Notes: generated by a model from the letters alone, not told the origin. Positions 51,357 to 60,592 are shown, counted from the first letter of the stretch. The stretch is 64,000 bases of DNA from JACKAQ01 sp965227145 (GCA_965227145.1 OZ245730.1:4960001-5024000); one strand, 5' to 3'. A program made the numbers and translations.

Positions 51357-52823
51357 ATGTTAAAACTCATCATTGAAAAAGAACTAAAATCCATCCTCGC
51401 CAGCCCGAAATTCCCGGCAACGTTCGGCGTTTCGGCGGTGCTGATTTTGCTGAGCGTGTTCATCGGATTGCAGGAATATCAATCGGCGCAGCAGCAATAC
51501 GACGCGGCGGTGCAGCTCGTCAATCAGGAAATGGCTGAGGCTACCAACTGGATGAACGTGGACAATCGCGTGTTTCGCGCACCGGACCCGATGCAGATTT
51601 TCGTTTCCGGCGTCCATTACGACATCGGGCGGGTGTCGCCCGTCGGCGAATGGCAGGATGTCAAACTGAAGCGCAGCAGCTACTCGGACGATCCCATTTT
51701 TGCGGTGTTCCGCTTCATCGATTTCACATTCATCGTGACGGTGGTGCTTTCGCTGCTGGCAATTTTGTTCACCTATGACGCAATCAACGGGGAGCGCGAG
51801 CAGGGCACGCTGAAGCTGACTTTCGCGAATGCCGTGCCGCGTGTGCAATATGTGATTGGCAAATTTTTGGGATCGTGGCTGGGATTGGTGGTGCCGGTGC
51901 TCATTCCGGTGCTGCTCGGCTTGCTGCTGGTAATGATTTACAACGTGCCGCTTACCGGCGATCACTGGCTGAAAATTTTCTCGCTACTGGGTATTTCGCT
52001 GCTGTATTTCACTTTTTTTATCGCTTTTGGGCTGCTGGTTTCGGCGATCACCCGGACATCTGCCAGCGCATTTTTGGTGCTGCTGGTGAGTTGGGTGGCG
52101 TTAACGCTGATCATTCCCCGCGCCGGTGTGATGCTCGCCGGACAGTTCGTGCCCGTGCCGAGCGTTGCCGAAATCGAGAGCCGGCAGGCCAAATTTGAGC
52201 AGGATCGCTGGGATCAATCGTCGCAGGCGATGGAAGCGCGGCTCGCCGAACGCCGCAACGCCACGCAAGGCATGAGCGACGATGAGCGGCAGGCATACGA
52301 AGACGAACACATGTGGGACTGGCTGCAGGAAGAGGACACCAGCCGCAAACAAGTGCAGAAAGATATCGCGGAATACAACCGCAAACTGACCGAATCCGTG
52401 CGTAACCAGCACGCCGTTCGCGAGCGGATGGGATTTGCGCTGTCGCGATTTTCCCCGGCATCCGCGTTCCAACTGGCAGCGATGAACCTTGCCGGAACAA
52501 ATATCGCGTTGAAAACGCGATACGAAGATGCGCTGAACAATTACCGCTCTCAATTTGTGAATTTTTTGGAGAAAAAGCGCGAGGAAACCGGCGAGTCCGG
52601 CGGATTGCGCATCAGCATCGACAGTGAAAAGGGCATCGATATTTCCACGGGCAGCGATATCGGGAGTCTGGATTTGAGCCAGTTGCCCAAATTTGCAAAG
52701 CCATCCGTTACATTTTCACAGATTTTCCCCTCGCTGATCACCGATGTTGCGTTGCTGATGCTGTTCACCGCGCTGGCGTTTGGCGGCGGGTTTGTGGCGT
52801 TTTTGCGGTATGATGTGCGGTGA
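51357..52823 (+). CDS. ABC-2 type permease with large periplasmic insert (2)
   Basis: This 488-aa protein is a clear paralogue of the gene before it: IIEKELKSILASPKFPATFG, YDAINGEREQGTLKLTFANA, DDPIFAVFRFIDF and the identical C-terminal FLRYDVR. The insert (about 290-450) is longer and rich in charged residues (SDDERQAYEDEHMWDWLQEE). The two probably form a heterodimer served by the ATPase at 46774. GAAGGTAAACCC precedes the ATG. The substrate is unknown. Confidence 0.87.
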   Translation: MLKLIIEKELKSILASPKFPATFGVSAVLILLSVFIGLQEYQSAQQQYDAAVQLVNQEMAEATNWMNVDNRVFRAPDPMQIFVSGVHYDIGRVSPVGEWQDVKLKRSSYSDDPIFAVFRFIDFTFIVTVVLSLLAILFTYDAINGEREQGTLKLTFANAVPRVQYVIGKFLGSWLGLVVPVLIPVLLGLLLVMIYNVPLTGDHWLKIFSLLGISLLYFTFFIAFGLLVSAITRTSASAFLVLLVSWVALTLIIPRAGVMLAGQFVPVPSVAEIESRQAKFEQDRWDQSSQAMEARLAERRNATQGMSDDERQAYEDEHMWDWLQEEDTSRKQVQKDIAEYNRKLTESVRNQHAVRERMGFALSRFSPASAFQLAAMNLAGTNIALKTRYEDALNNYRSQFVNFLEKKREETGESGGLRISIDSEKGIDISTGSDIGSLDLSQLPKFAKPSVTFSQIFPSLITDVALLMLFTALAFGGGFVAFLRYDVR

Positions 52824-52923
52824 GGGGCTGGGTTTTGGATTCTGGTTTCTGGATCGATAAAACATTTTTTTCAAGATTCCGAAGCGTTCAGCCATACAGT
52901 GGCGCCCCCGTGGAACGTTTTTT

Positions 52924-53865
52924 TCATTCTTCAATTTCAATAAGAATTTGAGTTGCGGCTGATGCTCCGAAACAGCCCATCACCGGATTGCCGTTTTCGT
53001 CCCGGAGATTGGTTCGCTGCGGGTCTTTCAAGGGCAATTCTGAAAAAATATAACGCCCCCATTCCGGGCTAAGCGTTTCCACTGTTAACCTCAAGGTCGT
53101 TTCGTAATTGAAACCAAATAGGAACTCTCTGCCAATCGATTCGCTTGCGTATTTCTCTGATAAGTCATTGTCTGCTGCACGGGCGTCAGAGCCCAGGAAT
53201 TCAGCCCCATCTAATGTTAATTCTTCATAGGTAATATAATATGCGGTAACTTCAGGATCGGATTTCCAGAATATTTCCTTTTGATCATCCGCGTTCATTG
53301 TTATCTGGTTCCCATTGAAAGCGAAAAGGGTGTCGATAAATTCCACCGCAGGATACACAGTGGTTACGCCGGTTATGGTTTTATCAAAGGTCGCGGAATA
53401 AATCTCCAGCCGATATTGCGCATACGTTTCGAGTTGAAAACTGCTGGATACTGGTTTATAGCCACCATACGGAATTGTAAACACTACATCATTTGAATCC
53501 AGGCGTACGATGCTGTCCGCTGCGGCCATATATTGAAAATCGATGGTTTCGCCGGAGCTTAAATTGGTAATTTTCACAGTTGCCGAGGCGTCCTCGATCA
53601 GCGGGAGAATTTCGTCTTCTTCATCTATATCGCCATCCCCGTCATCATCAATGCCGTTGAATACATCCGTATTCGTAACCGTGCTGGTTCGGATGATCCG
53701 GATGATGGAATCCTCAGGCTTATCCTGTTGCAGCAGCCCTTCTATTTTCAATTCCGGCCGGTAATTGCCAAATTCATCTTCAAAGTCGGTGATATCCAAC
53801 TCCTTTTCACAAGAAATCCATATTGCTGCCAAAAGAACAATCGCTAAAATTTTTAGATAATGCAT
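52924..53865 (-). CDS. DUF4249-type lipoprotein, partner of the TonB-dependent receptor
   Basis: This 313-aa protein has a lipobox-like AAIWISC with Cys19. An N-terminal domain with an inserted acidic DxDxDG segment, GIDDDGDGDIDEEDE (about 74-88), looks like a calcium-binding loop. The rest is beta-rich and ends VMGCFGASAATQILIEIEE. Proteins of this layout follow TonB receptors in Bacteroidota-like genomes and are assigned to DUF4249. It starts 10 bases after the receptor gene. It is likely an outer-membrane lipoprotein. Its ligand is unknown. Confidence 0.75.
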   Translation of the reverse strand: MHYLKILAIVLLAAIWISCEKELDITDFEDEFGNYRPELKIEGLLQQDKPEDSIIRIIRTSTVTNTDVFNGIDDDGDGDIDEEDEILPLIEDASATVKITNLSSGETIDFQYMAAADSIVRLDSNDVVFTIPYGGYKPVSSSFQLETYAQYRLEIYSATFDKTITGVTTVYPAVEFIDTLFAFNGNQITMNADDQKEIFWKSDPEVTAYYITYEELTLDGAEFLGSDARAADNDLSEKYASESIGREFLFGFNYETTLRLTVETLSPEWGRYIFSELPLKDPQRTNLRDENGNPVMGCFGASAATQILIEIEE

Positions 53866-53875
53866 TGTTAAGTCC

Positions 53876-56275
53876 TTATAATTTGAATTCTATACCTATG
53901 GACGGAAGAATCGGAAACATACCAACTGAGGTAACTTGCGAAGGCGATTTATCGTGAACCCATTCGTAGAAGAGAACATTATGGTGATTGGTAATATTCA
54001 TCACCTGGATATTGAATTTACCAGCCATCCCAAAAAGTGAAATATCCCGGTGCCAGGCAATATCCACGCGAATATATAGCGGATAGCGGGATGAATACCT
54101 TCTGCCGCTAATATTAATTTGTTCTGAATATGGATCTCCCGGGTCGCCATTGCCGTGGTATACTTTTCCCACCACCGGCGTGTAGGGCTGTCCACTGGAG
54201 ATTGTCCATGAAAACGACAGCTGATTTTTGGGGTCATGTTGATAATTGATGGCCAGGTTGAAAGAGTGGGGCTTGGAAAAAATCGGTGCGTAAATTTCCG
54301 AAAATTCATTGTCTGTTTTTTGAACCCGGCCATCGTCGTTGAAATCAAAGCGCCGTTCGATATTCGAATAGGAATAACCCAACCAGCCTTTAAGCCTTCC
54401 GGTGGTCTTTTTCAGCAGCAGCTCCACGCCCCACACCCGTCCTTTGCCGGAGAGAAAATCATCTTCTGCTTTGGTAATGGCGGGATTGTTGTTGGGATTA
54501 TTGGTAAGAACATTGCTGTAAGGCTTGTAATAGGCTTCAACTGACCCGGTAAAGCCCTGCTCAAACCATCGTTCGACACCGGCAATAAAGTGTTGATTGC
54601 TGATTGCATCAAATTCTTTTGGCACCGGTTGCCAGAAATCGACGAGTCGTAAGATTTCATTTTCGTCGTTGGTGGTAAACAGGAATTGATTAAAACGCCC
54701 CCAACTGCCTTTCAGGGTAAGCTTGTCATTCAGTAGAAACTTAAAGCCAATCCGGGGATCCAGATATATCTTATCGTGTAACTCATATTTAGACCCGCGC
54801 AATCCCGTTTGTAAGGAGAGACGGTCATTAACCGCCCATTTATCCTGAAGAAAAGCGCTAAATACATTGGGTTCGTCTTTAACATTAAAGAAATTTATCC
54901 GATCCACTTCAAGATCGAAGGCCATGTCCAGGTTTTTAAGCGTTGCGCCCAAAGTAAGTGTATGCCGGGGAGACGCAAACCAGATCAGTTGTTCTGTGAC
55001 AGAAATGTCTTTGATCTCGTTTTTAATGAGATAGTTGATATCATCTCTGCGACCGGTGGCGCTGTCAACTTCGGTAAGTGTTAGATCGACATCAAAATCG
55101 AAGTTGGAGCGGGTCAGGGTAAGTTCGGAAAGGAATTTAGCGTTGGGAATATACCGCCACTTCAGAGAGAGAGAATTGTTGCCCCAATTCCAGTCAAAGT
55201 CGATTTTTTCGTCAGAATCATCCGCGTTGAAATTAAAATTTAACACATCCCTTCCGTTGAAGGTCGAAAAGGTGATGCGGTTTTGATCATCCAAATCACT
55301 AAAAATTTTGAACTGATTGTCCCAAAAATAATAAGCCCAATCCCTGCCTTCACCTGCCAAATCTGCCATGATATCAAAATATGTTCGCCTGCCGGAGAGT
55401 ATCCAGGCACCTTTGTAAAACGGACCTTCTACTAGCGCTTTACTGCTGAGGAGCGACACAGCACCCTGAAAACCGCTGATGTCCCAATACTCTCCAAACT
55501 TTTTGTTTTTAAATAGCTTACCCTGCCTGGAGTTTCCTTCTCTGGAGGTGACATTCAGCACTGATGACAATCTACCGGGATACTCTGCTGGATAGCCGCC
55601 AGCCATAAATTCCGCATCCGAAAGGGCATCGGCATTGAATGTTGAAAATAATCCGCCCAGGTGAAAGGGATTATAGATTTCCGCCCCATCCACCATCACC
55701 ATGTTTTCATCCGGGCTGCCGCCACGGACAATCAATGCGGAATTAAAATCATTCTGGGAGGTTACGCTGGGTAGCTGCTGAATTGCCCGGAACACATCCG
55801 CCTCCACAAAGGCGGGAATGCTGCGAATTTCCCGGACGCTGACATTTGTGCGGCTGATTTCCACATCTTTTTCGAAGCTGATTCGTTCTGCTGTAACCAC
55901 TACCTCACCTGTTTCAATGGCTTGCGGGGGCACTTCAAGATCAAAACGCGTTTTTGCGCCCGACTGAATTTGGATGCGCTGTTCCAGTTGCTCATACCCG
56001 ATCATGGAAACAACGATGGTATAATTACCCGCCGGAATTCCGGTGATGACGTAATAGCCATGCACGTCGGTTGCCGCACCATAGGGTGCGTCTTTGAGAA
56101 ATACATTGGCATAGGACAGGGGTTCACCGGTTTCCTTATCCTTCAGAAATCCATTGATGTTGGTTGAACCATCAGCCGCTGGTTTTTTTTCAACAGTTTG
56201 GGCAAATATTGGCAGGCATACAAACAGTGGAATGTACAAAAGCATAACAGTTTTTTGAAGGGTAACAATCATCAT
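53876..56275 (-). CDS. TonB-dependent outer-membrane receptor
   Basis: In this 799-aa protein, a signal peptide (MLLYIPLFVCLPIFA) is followed by a carboxypeptidase-regulatory-like beta domain (about 38-115: GEPLSYANVFLKDAPYGAAT). After ETGEVVVTAERI comes a plug domain (about 140-260: SALIVRGGSPDENMVMVDGA) and a 22-strand-type barrel ending GIGIEFKL-like (SIGIEFKL). Family role: energy-dependent uptake across the outer membrane. It could be powered by a TonB elsewhere. The ligand cannot be read from sequence. Confidence 0.93.
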   Translation of the reverse strand: MMIVTLQKTVMLLYIPLFVCLPIFAQTVEKKPAADGSTNINGFLKDKETGEPLSYANVFLKDAPYGAATDVHGYYVITGIPAGNYTIVVSMIGYEQLEQRIQIQSGAKTRFDLEVPPQAIETGEVVVTAERISFEKDVEISRTNVSVREIRSIPAFVEADVFRAIQQLPSVTSQNDFNSALIVRGGSPDENMVMVDGAEIYNPFHLGGLFSTFNADALSDAEFMAGGYPAEYPGRLSSVLNVTSREGNSRQGKLFKNKKFGEYWDISGFQGAVSLLSSKALVEGPFYKGAWILSGRRTYFDIMADLAGEGRDWAYYFWDNQFKIFSDLDDQNRITFSTFNGRDVLNFNFNADDSDEKIDFDWNWGNNSLSLKWRYIPNAKFLSELTLTRSNFDFDVDLTLTEVDSATGRRDDINYLIKNEIKDISVTEQLIWFASPRHTLTLGATLKNLDMAFDLEVDRINFFNVKDEPNVFSAFLQDKWAVNDRLSLQTGLRGSKYELHDKIYLDPRIGFKFLLNDKLTLKGSWGRFNQFLFTTNDENEILRLVDFWQPVPKEFDAISNQHFIAGVERWFEQGFTGSVEAYYKPYSNVLTNNPNNNPAITKAEDDFLSGKGRVWGVELLLKKTTGRLKGWLGYSYSNIERRFDFNDDGRVQKTDNEFSEIYAPIFSKPHSFNLAINYQHDPKNQLSFSWTISSGQPYTPVVGKVYHGNGDPGDPYSEQINISGRRYSSRYPLYIRVDIAWHRDISLFGMAGKFNIQVMNITNHHNVLFYEWVHDKSPSQVTSVGMFPILPSIGIEFKL

Positions 56276-56360
56276 TTTGCCTTATTATTGAATGGTAGAT
56301 GTTAGCATAAAACTCATTGAGTCGCCGTTTAACAGCGGTTCCAGCTTAATATTTTTGGTT

Positions 56361-56595
56361 TCACTGCCTACTTTCCGGAGCCTTCCGTAAAATCCCCAGC
56401 TTATAATTCACTTCAACACCAAAGCCAAAATGGCTGAAAAAATAATCTGCTCCGGCGGTCAAAATGAATCTATCCCTCACCTTTTCTATTACACCAGAAT
56501 TTTCATAATTTAGTAAATATACGCCACCGCTATTCATAACGAGCAGTGCAAATACAATGACAAAGCATGTGAAATTCAGTTTTAATGTTTTTCAT
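56361..56595 (-). pseudogene. Remnant of a small secreted or barrel-forming protein, frameshifted
   Basis: A strong ribosome binding site (AGAGGAGGTCTTA) precedes ATG 56595, but the frame reads only MKNIKTEFHML... to an early stop. If one A is removed from an AAAA run near residue 6, it reads MKNIKLNFTCFVIVFALLV, a good signal peptide, and continues to the stop at 56361 with FILTAGADYFFSHFGFGVEV, which resembles the last strands of an outer-membrane barrel. The mature part is only about 55 aa, so an internal deletion is also likely. A sequencing error is possible for the single base. Confidence 0.6.
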
Positions 56596-56702
56596 TAAGA
56601 CCTCCTCTTAATTTTGAGCAAACTTGGATCCGGTCACAATAGGCGGCAGAACGAGGAACGAACGGCGCTTTTTGCCTTACGCGTTGATGTTGTTGTAAGG
56701 CG

Positions 56703-57244
56703 CTATTTTGCTTGCTGCTTTGTACGCGTGCGTTCAACTTCGATATCCAACAGCACGTTTTCTCTATTGTCTTTCAGGATTACCGTTTGATGCCATTTCT
56801 CATCACCAGGGAAATGATCCACGATCTTTCCTGAGACACCTGCGCCGAAATCAACGTAATTCCAAGTCATTGTCCTAGATTTTTCATTCCAACTACCCAC
56901 GTAATAGCCTGAGTTATCAAGACTAAAAGTCCACATTTCATATTTTTTACTTTTTGGGTTAAAGCGTTGAAGCGCAAGGTTTTCTTGGTCATCATTACCA
57001 TTTACGATCAACTGAATATGCATATGACGGTCAACAACCCACTGCACCTCGTTTGTCTCGATCCATTGCACTCGTTCGGGAAACAATATTGATGGTTTGA
57101 TGACGACGTCCGATGTCCAGGATCCAATCCAATGATTCAGAATCTTAGCTTCTGAAGTTTGTTGTGCCGTTACTGTGGTGACTATCAACAAAATTGCGAA
57201 TACACGAATACAATTGTAGCCAATTTTACGACTAACGGTTTCAT
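56703..57244 (-). pseudogene. DUF1579-like secreted protein, frameshifted by an 8-bp tandem duplication
   Basis: AAGGAG lies seven bases before ATG 57244, but that frame stops after 19 codons. Frame 2 carries a full protein: signal-peptide end FAILLIVTTVTAQQ, then ILNHWIGSWTSDVVIKP, QWVVDRHMHIQL, RFNPKSKKYEMWTFS and TWNYVDFGAG, similar to DUF1579-type proteins. The break is a perfect duplication of CGAATACA (57197-57204 and 57205-57212). Without one copy the gene reads MKPLVVKLATIVFAILLIVT and is intact at about 177 aa. A TTG at 57191 could give an unexported product. Confidence 0.7.
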
Positions 57245-57480
57245 TTTGTACTCCTTTCTTTTGTGCCTAATAATCTTTTGGTGTTAAAATCTTCACTTAT
57301 TTATACGCGCTCTTTGGAGCAGCTTCGTAAAATTGATCATGTAGCCAATCCTAATTTAATGAAATGCGAGGAGCAATACATCAGGCCAGCGGCTATATTT
57401 CTCTCAGCCTTTCGACTGAGAACAAAAACATCCTTTTGGGCCATTGTAAACGCTGCAGATATTCTTTAAATTTTTCTGTG

Positions 57481-58611
57481 ATGGATACTATAAAATCATT
57501 GCTTGCGCTCCCGCGCGATCCTGAGCCGCCAGAAAAATCATATCGGGACTGGTTACTGGTGCTGCTACTGGCCATTGTGGCGGTGACGGAACCTTTTTGG
57601 GAGGATGGGCCGGCAGAATGGGCAGCAGTCGGAATGGCTGTAATAATCATCTGCCTGCAGCCCTGGCGGCGATCACACCCTCCTCAGATCAATATTGCTT
57701 ATGTGGTCGCATTCATACTTATCGATATTGTGAACGCCGGTGATGAGTTATACAGTATGGTCCTGGCTGGGATCATCATTACTTTCGCCCTGATGCGCTG
57801 GGCATCAGCGAGACATGCCATAACAGGATCCCTGATCCTTTTGGTCACGTATGCATTCCATAACTTGACGTATGCCGAATTCGACTTTTTTAATGGGATG
57901 ATAGCGACGGGTTTCTGGCTATTACCTGCCGTCATCGGCGGTACAATGCGCTACCGCGCCGAAGTGCGCCGGCGTCTCATCGATGACGCACGCCACAGCG
58001 AACGCACTCAATTGGCCCGCGAGCTCCACGACACTGTGGCTCACTATGTTTCTGCTATTGCGATACAAGCGCAAGCTGCCCGTGTTGTGGCCGCTTCACA
58101 GCCAGATGCGGTAATAAGTAATTTAAAAATCATCGAAGATACAGCCTCTCGCACCCTCACAGAAATGCGCAAGATCGTCGGTGCACTGCGCACCGCTGCC
58201 GAGCCCGAAACGAGCCCGCAACCGCGCATCGCTGACATTAAACGGTTAGCAAAACACCGTAAAAACGCCCCCCGGATTGATATAAATTTTTCAGGCAAGC
58301 TTGAATCTCTTTCGCCCTCGGTAGAGGCTGGATTATACCGGATTGCCCAGGAAGCGATCACCAACGCTCTACGCCACGCCCGTAATGCCAACAGCATCAA
58401 TATTCAGGTATTTGGCGTTGAGAAGAACGTCCGTTTAACGGTAACTGATGATGGAAAAGCTGATCCGTCAGGAGCGCGGTATACAAGGGGTTACGGAATC
58501 ACCGGTATGAAGGAGCGGGCGACGCTTCTCGGCGGCACCCTTGAAGCGGGGCCGCTACCGGACAGGGGTTGGCGTGTGCAAGCGATAATTCCAACAGGAG
58601 GGATGTTGTAA
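57481..58611 (+). CDS. Sensor histidine kinase, NarX/DesK type
   Basis: This 376-aa protein has six predicted spans (about 22-160), a short HisKA_3 dimerisation region with the phosphoacceptor His183 in QLARELHDTVAHYV, and a HATPase domain (about 260-370: IAQEAITNALRHARN, GYGITGMKERATLLGG). No separate periplasmic sensor domain is present, so the signal probably comes from the membrane. The start at 57481 has no strong ribosome binding site. It overlaps the response regulator by one base (TAATG). Confidence 0.9.
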   Translation: MDTIKSLLALPRDPEPPEKSYRDWLLVLLLAIVAVTEPFWEDGPAEWAAVGMAVIIICLQPWRRSHPPQINIAYVVAFILIDIVNAGDELYSMVLAGIIITFALMRWASARHAITGSLILLVTYAFHNLTYAEFDFFNGMIATGFWLLPAVIGGTMRYRAEVRRRLIDDARHSERTQLARELHDTVAHYVSAIAIQAQAARVVAASQPDAVISNLKIIEDTASRTLTEMRKIVGALRTAAEPETSPQPRIADIKRLAKHRKNAPRIDINFSGKLESLSPSVEAGLYRIAQEAITNALRHARNANSINIQVFGVEKNVRLTVTDDGKADPSGARYTRGYGITGMKERATLLGGTLEAGPLPDRGWRVQAIIPTGGML

Positions 58612-59261
58612 TGACAATTAAAGTACTCATAGCCGATGATCAGGATCTGGTCCGCACCGGTCTGAGAATGATTCTCGATGCGCAGCCGAATATCGAAGTA
58701 GTGGGAGAAGTTGCTGACGGACGGAAAGCTGTGGCGCTTGCCAGAGAACTTCAACCAGACGTATGCCTGTTCGATATACGCATGCCCGAGATGGACGGAC
58801 TCACAGCAACCCGCGAACTCGCAGGACCCGGCACTAAAGATCCTTTGGCGATTGTCATTATCACCACATTCGATCTGGATGAATACGTTTTCGGAGCGTT
58901 AAAGGCAGGCGCCCGCGGCTTTCTGCTCAAAGATGCCGGGCCGGAATTGCTGGTTCAGGCCATCCGTGCCGCCGCAGCGGGTGACGCACTCATTGCGCCT
59001 AACATCACTGCCCGGCTCCTCGCAACTTTTGCTAAAACATCGACATCAAAGCAGCCTGCTCAGCCGATTTCACCACTGACCAGCCGGGAAGAGGATGTCC
59101 TGCTGTCCGTCGCCCGTGGACGCACAAACCAGGAAATCGCCGACGATCTCTACATGAGCGTCAGCACCGTCAAAACCCATATTGCCAACCTGATGAGCAA
59201 GCTCAATGCCCGTAACCGGGTCGAACTCGCAATATGGGCATACGAGACCGGACGGCTTTGA
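58611..59261 (+). CDS. NarL/LuxR-family response regulator
   Basis: This 216-aa protein has a receiver domain (about 1-120) with VLIADDQ, phosphoacceptor D55 in CLFDIRMPEMDG and the Lys of GFLLKDAG, then a LuxR-type HTH (about 148-210: LTSREEDVLLSVARGRTNQE, IADDLYMSVSTVKTHIANLM). It is the partner of the overlapping kinase. GGAGGG precedes the start. Target genes are not known. The DUF1579-like gene upstream is divergent and its promoter region adjoins. Confidence 0.95.
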   Translation: MTIKVLIADDQDLVRTGLRMILDAQPNIEVVGEVADGRKAVALARELQPDVCLFDIRMPEMDGLTATRELAGPGTKDPLAIVIITTFDLDEYVFGALKAGARGFLLKDAGPELLVQAIRAAAAGDALIAPNITARLLATFAKTSTSKQPAQPISPLTSREEDVLLSVARGRTNQEIADDLYMSVSTVKTHIANLMSKLNARNRVELAIWAYETGRL

Positions 59262-59444
59262 AACCAGATGAATCCGCTATCTGGATTTGAGGGTCGATTA
59301 TCGGGTGCTATTATCTACAAAAATGCAACCGCTACGCGGTTGGTAAACATACTATTTCAACTTTACCAAAACCCTAACCACTACAAACGACCCACCCTAA
59401 AACCAAACTCTAACATCCAAAATCCAAATTCCAACATCTAACCC

Positions 59445-59485
59445 AAACTGTCCACTACCGAACACATCTTGTCATTCACCGAACA
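59445..59485. repeat. Left 41-bp direct repeat flanking the toxin-antitoxin cassette
   Basis: It begins AAACTGTCCACTACCGAACA and ends TTCACCGAACA. It matches the copy at 60409-60449 in 38 of 41 positions, in the same orientation. Confidence 0.85.
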
Positions 59486-59536
59486 ATTCGACTGCAAAGT
59501 AAACTTTCGCTAAAAAATTCCCGAGCCACATTTCTA

Positions 59537-59565
59537 TGGATTCTGATGTGTCTGTTTTGTATAAT
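59537..59565 (+). promoter_or_regulatory. Probable promoter of the UPF0175/DUF3368 pair
   Basis: TGGATT (59537-59542), 17 bases, TATAAT (59560-59565), with CAGGTGAGC as ribosome binding site before the ATG at 59603. The -35 is weak. Confidence 0.5.
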
Positions 59566-59602
59566 GGTTATGTAATTGTCGTATTAACAGTCAGGTGAGC
59601 AA

Positions 59603-59851
59603 ATGAAAAGCCTAATTATTCCCGATCATATTCTGCAATCCACCCGCATGTCGCAGGAAGAATTGAAAGCCGAAATAGCAGTCATGCTTTTTCAGAAAAT
59701 GAAGCTGACATTGGGGCAAGCCAGCGAATTAGCCGGAATGAGTCAATTGCAATTTCAGCATTTATTGGCAAGCCGTCAGATTTCCATTCATTACGAAATT
59801 GACGATTTTGAACAAGATCTGAAAACTTTGCAGGAATTGGAGCGGTTGTGA
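59603..59851 (+). CDS. UPF0175-family antitoxin
   Basis: In this 82-aa protein, IAVMLFQKMKLTLGQASELAGMSQLQFQHLL spans about residues 25-55 and contains the helix-turn-helix core of the UPF0175 family. The acidic C-terminus (EIDDFEQDLKTLQELERL) probably wraps the toxin. It is the usual partner of DUF3368 PIN proteins. It overlaps the toxin gene by four bases (GTGA) and is expected to repress its own promoter. Confidence 0.9.
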   Translation: MKSLIIPDHILQSTRMSQEELKAEIAVMLFQKMKLTLGQASELAGMSQLQFQHLLASRQISIHYEIDDFEQDLKTLQELERL

Positions 59852-60345
59852 TCGTAGTCAGCAATACTTCGCCGATTATCAATTTGGCAGCTATCGGCCA
59901 GCTGGATTTGTTAAAAAAGCTGTATGACACTATTTTTATCCCTCATGCCGTCTATCATGAAATTACGGTAAAAGGCCAAGGACAAATTGGTGCTCTGGAA
60001 ATAGAAAAGTCCAGTTGGATTACGGTTAAACAACTTCTGGACAAAAACCTGGGTGAGGCACTAAAACTGGAATTGGATGAAGGCGAAGCCGAGGCAATTG
60101 TTCTGGCAATAGGACTGCAAGCCAATCTTTTGTTAATAGATGAACGGGCCGGCAGGAAAGTAGCAGATCATTTTGGAGTCAGGTATATCGGGCTTCTGGG
60201 CGTAATCATCGAAGCAAAACAAAAAAAATTAATTCCAAAAGTGAAACCGGTATTAGACGATCTAATTTCAAAAGCAGGATTTTGGATCAATTTAAATCTT
60301 TACAACCGCGTTCTTCAAGCTGCCGGTGAATCCGAAACTGATTAG
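59848..60345 (+). CDS. PIN-like DUF3368-family toxin
   Basis: This 165-aa protein begins VIVVSNTSPIINLAAIGQLD, the DUF3368 form of the PIN active site, with SNTSP in place of the usual D-T-N. LDEGEAEAIVLAIG gives conserved Glu residues and LLIDERAGRKVADHFG the Asp and Arg. The GTG start overlaps the antitoxin stop. A likely RNase toxin held in check by the UPF0175 protein. Its activity is inferred from the family. Confidence 0.88.
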   Translation: MIVVSNTSPIINLAAIGQLDLLKKLYDTIFIPHAVYHEITVKGQGQIGALEIEKSSWITVKQLLDKNLGEALKLELDEGEAEAIVLAIGLQANLLLIDERAGRKVADHFGVRYIGLLGVIIEAKQKKLIPKVKPVLDDLISKAGFWINLNLYNRVLQAAGESETD

Positions 60346-60408
60346 TAACCCGGTGAAATCCACCCTCCCCAATATGCTACCCACCACAAATCTCAAAAAA
60401 TCCAGAAC

Positions 60409-60449
60409 AAACTGTCCACCAACGAACACATCTTGTCATCCACCGAACA
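60409..60449. repeat. Right 41-bp direct repeat flanking the toxin-antitoxin cassette
   Basis: It begins AAACTGTCCACCAACGAACA and ends TCCACCGAACA. Three mismatches against the left copy. It lies 63 bases after the toxin stop. Confidence 0.85.
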
Positions 60450-60592
60450 CTTTTCCTACCTGAAAAATTAGCTAAGTTCATAAAAAACAATATTGGTATA
60501 GTTATTGATCTATCCGGATTGCGCACATCCGCCCGGCGGTGTTCGGGCAATTGCGGTTTTTCCAACAATCCAAAATTGCACTGGAATTCAAC

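Larger units (their letters stand above)
59262..59602. other. Intergenic region with hairpins, a direct repeat and a promoter
   Basis: The hairpin CCAGAT...ATCTGG just after the regulator stop may end its transcript. AACCGC-TA-CGCGGTT (59329-59343) is a small palindrome. The middle is a C/A-rich stretch of ATCCAAA-like units. The left copy of the 41-bp direct repeat (59445-59485) and the toxin-antitoxin promoter follow. Confidence 0.5.
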
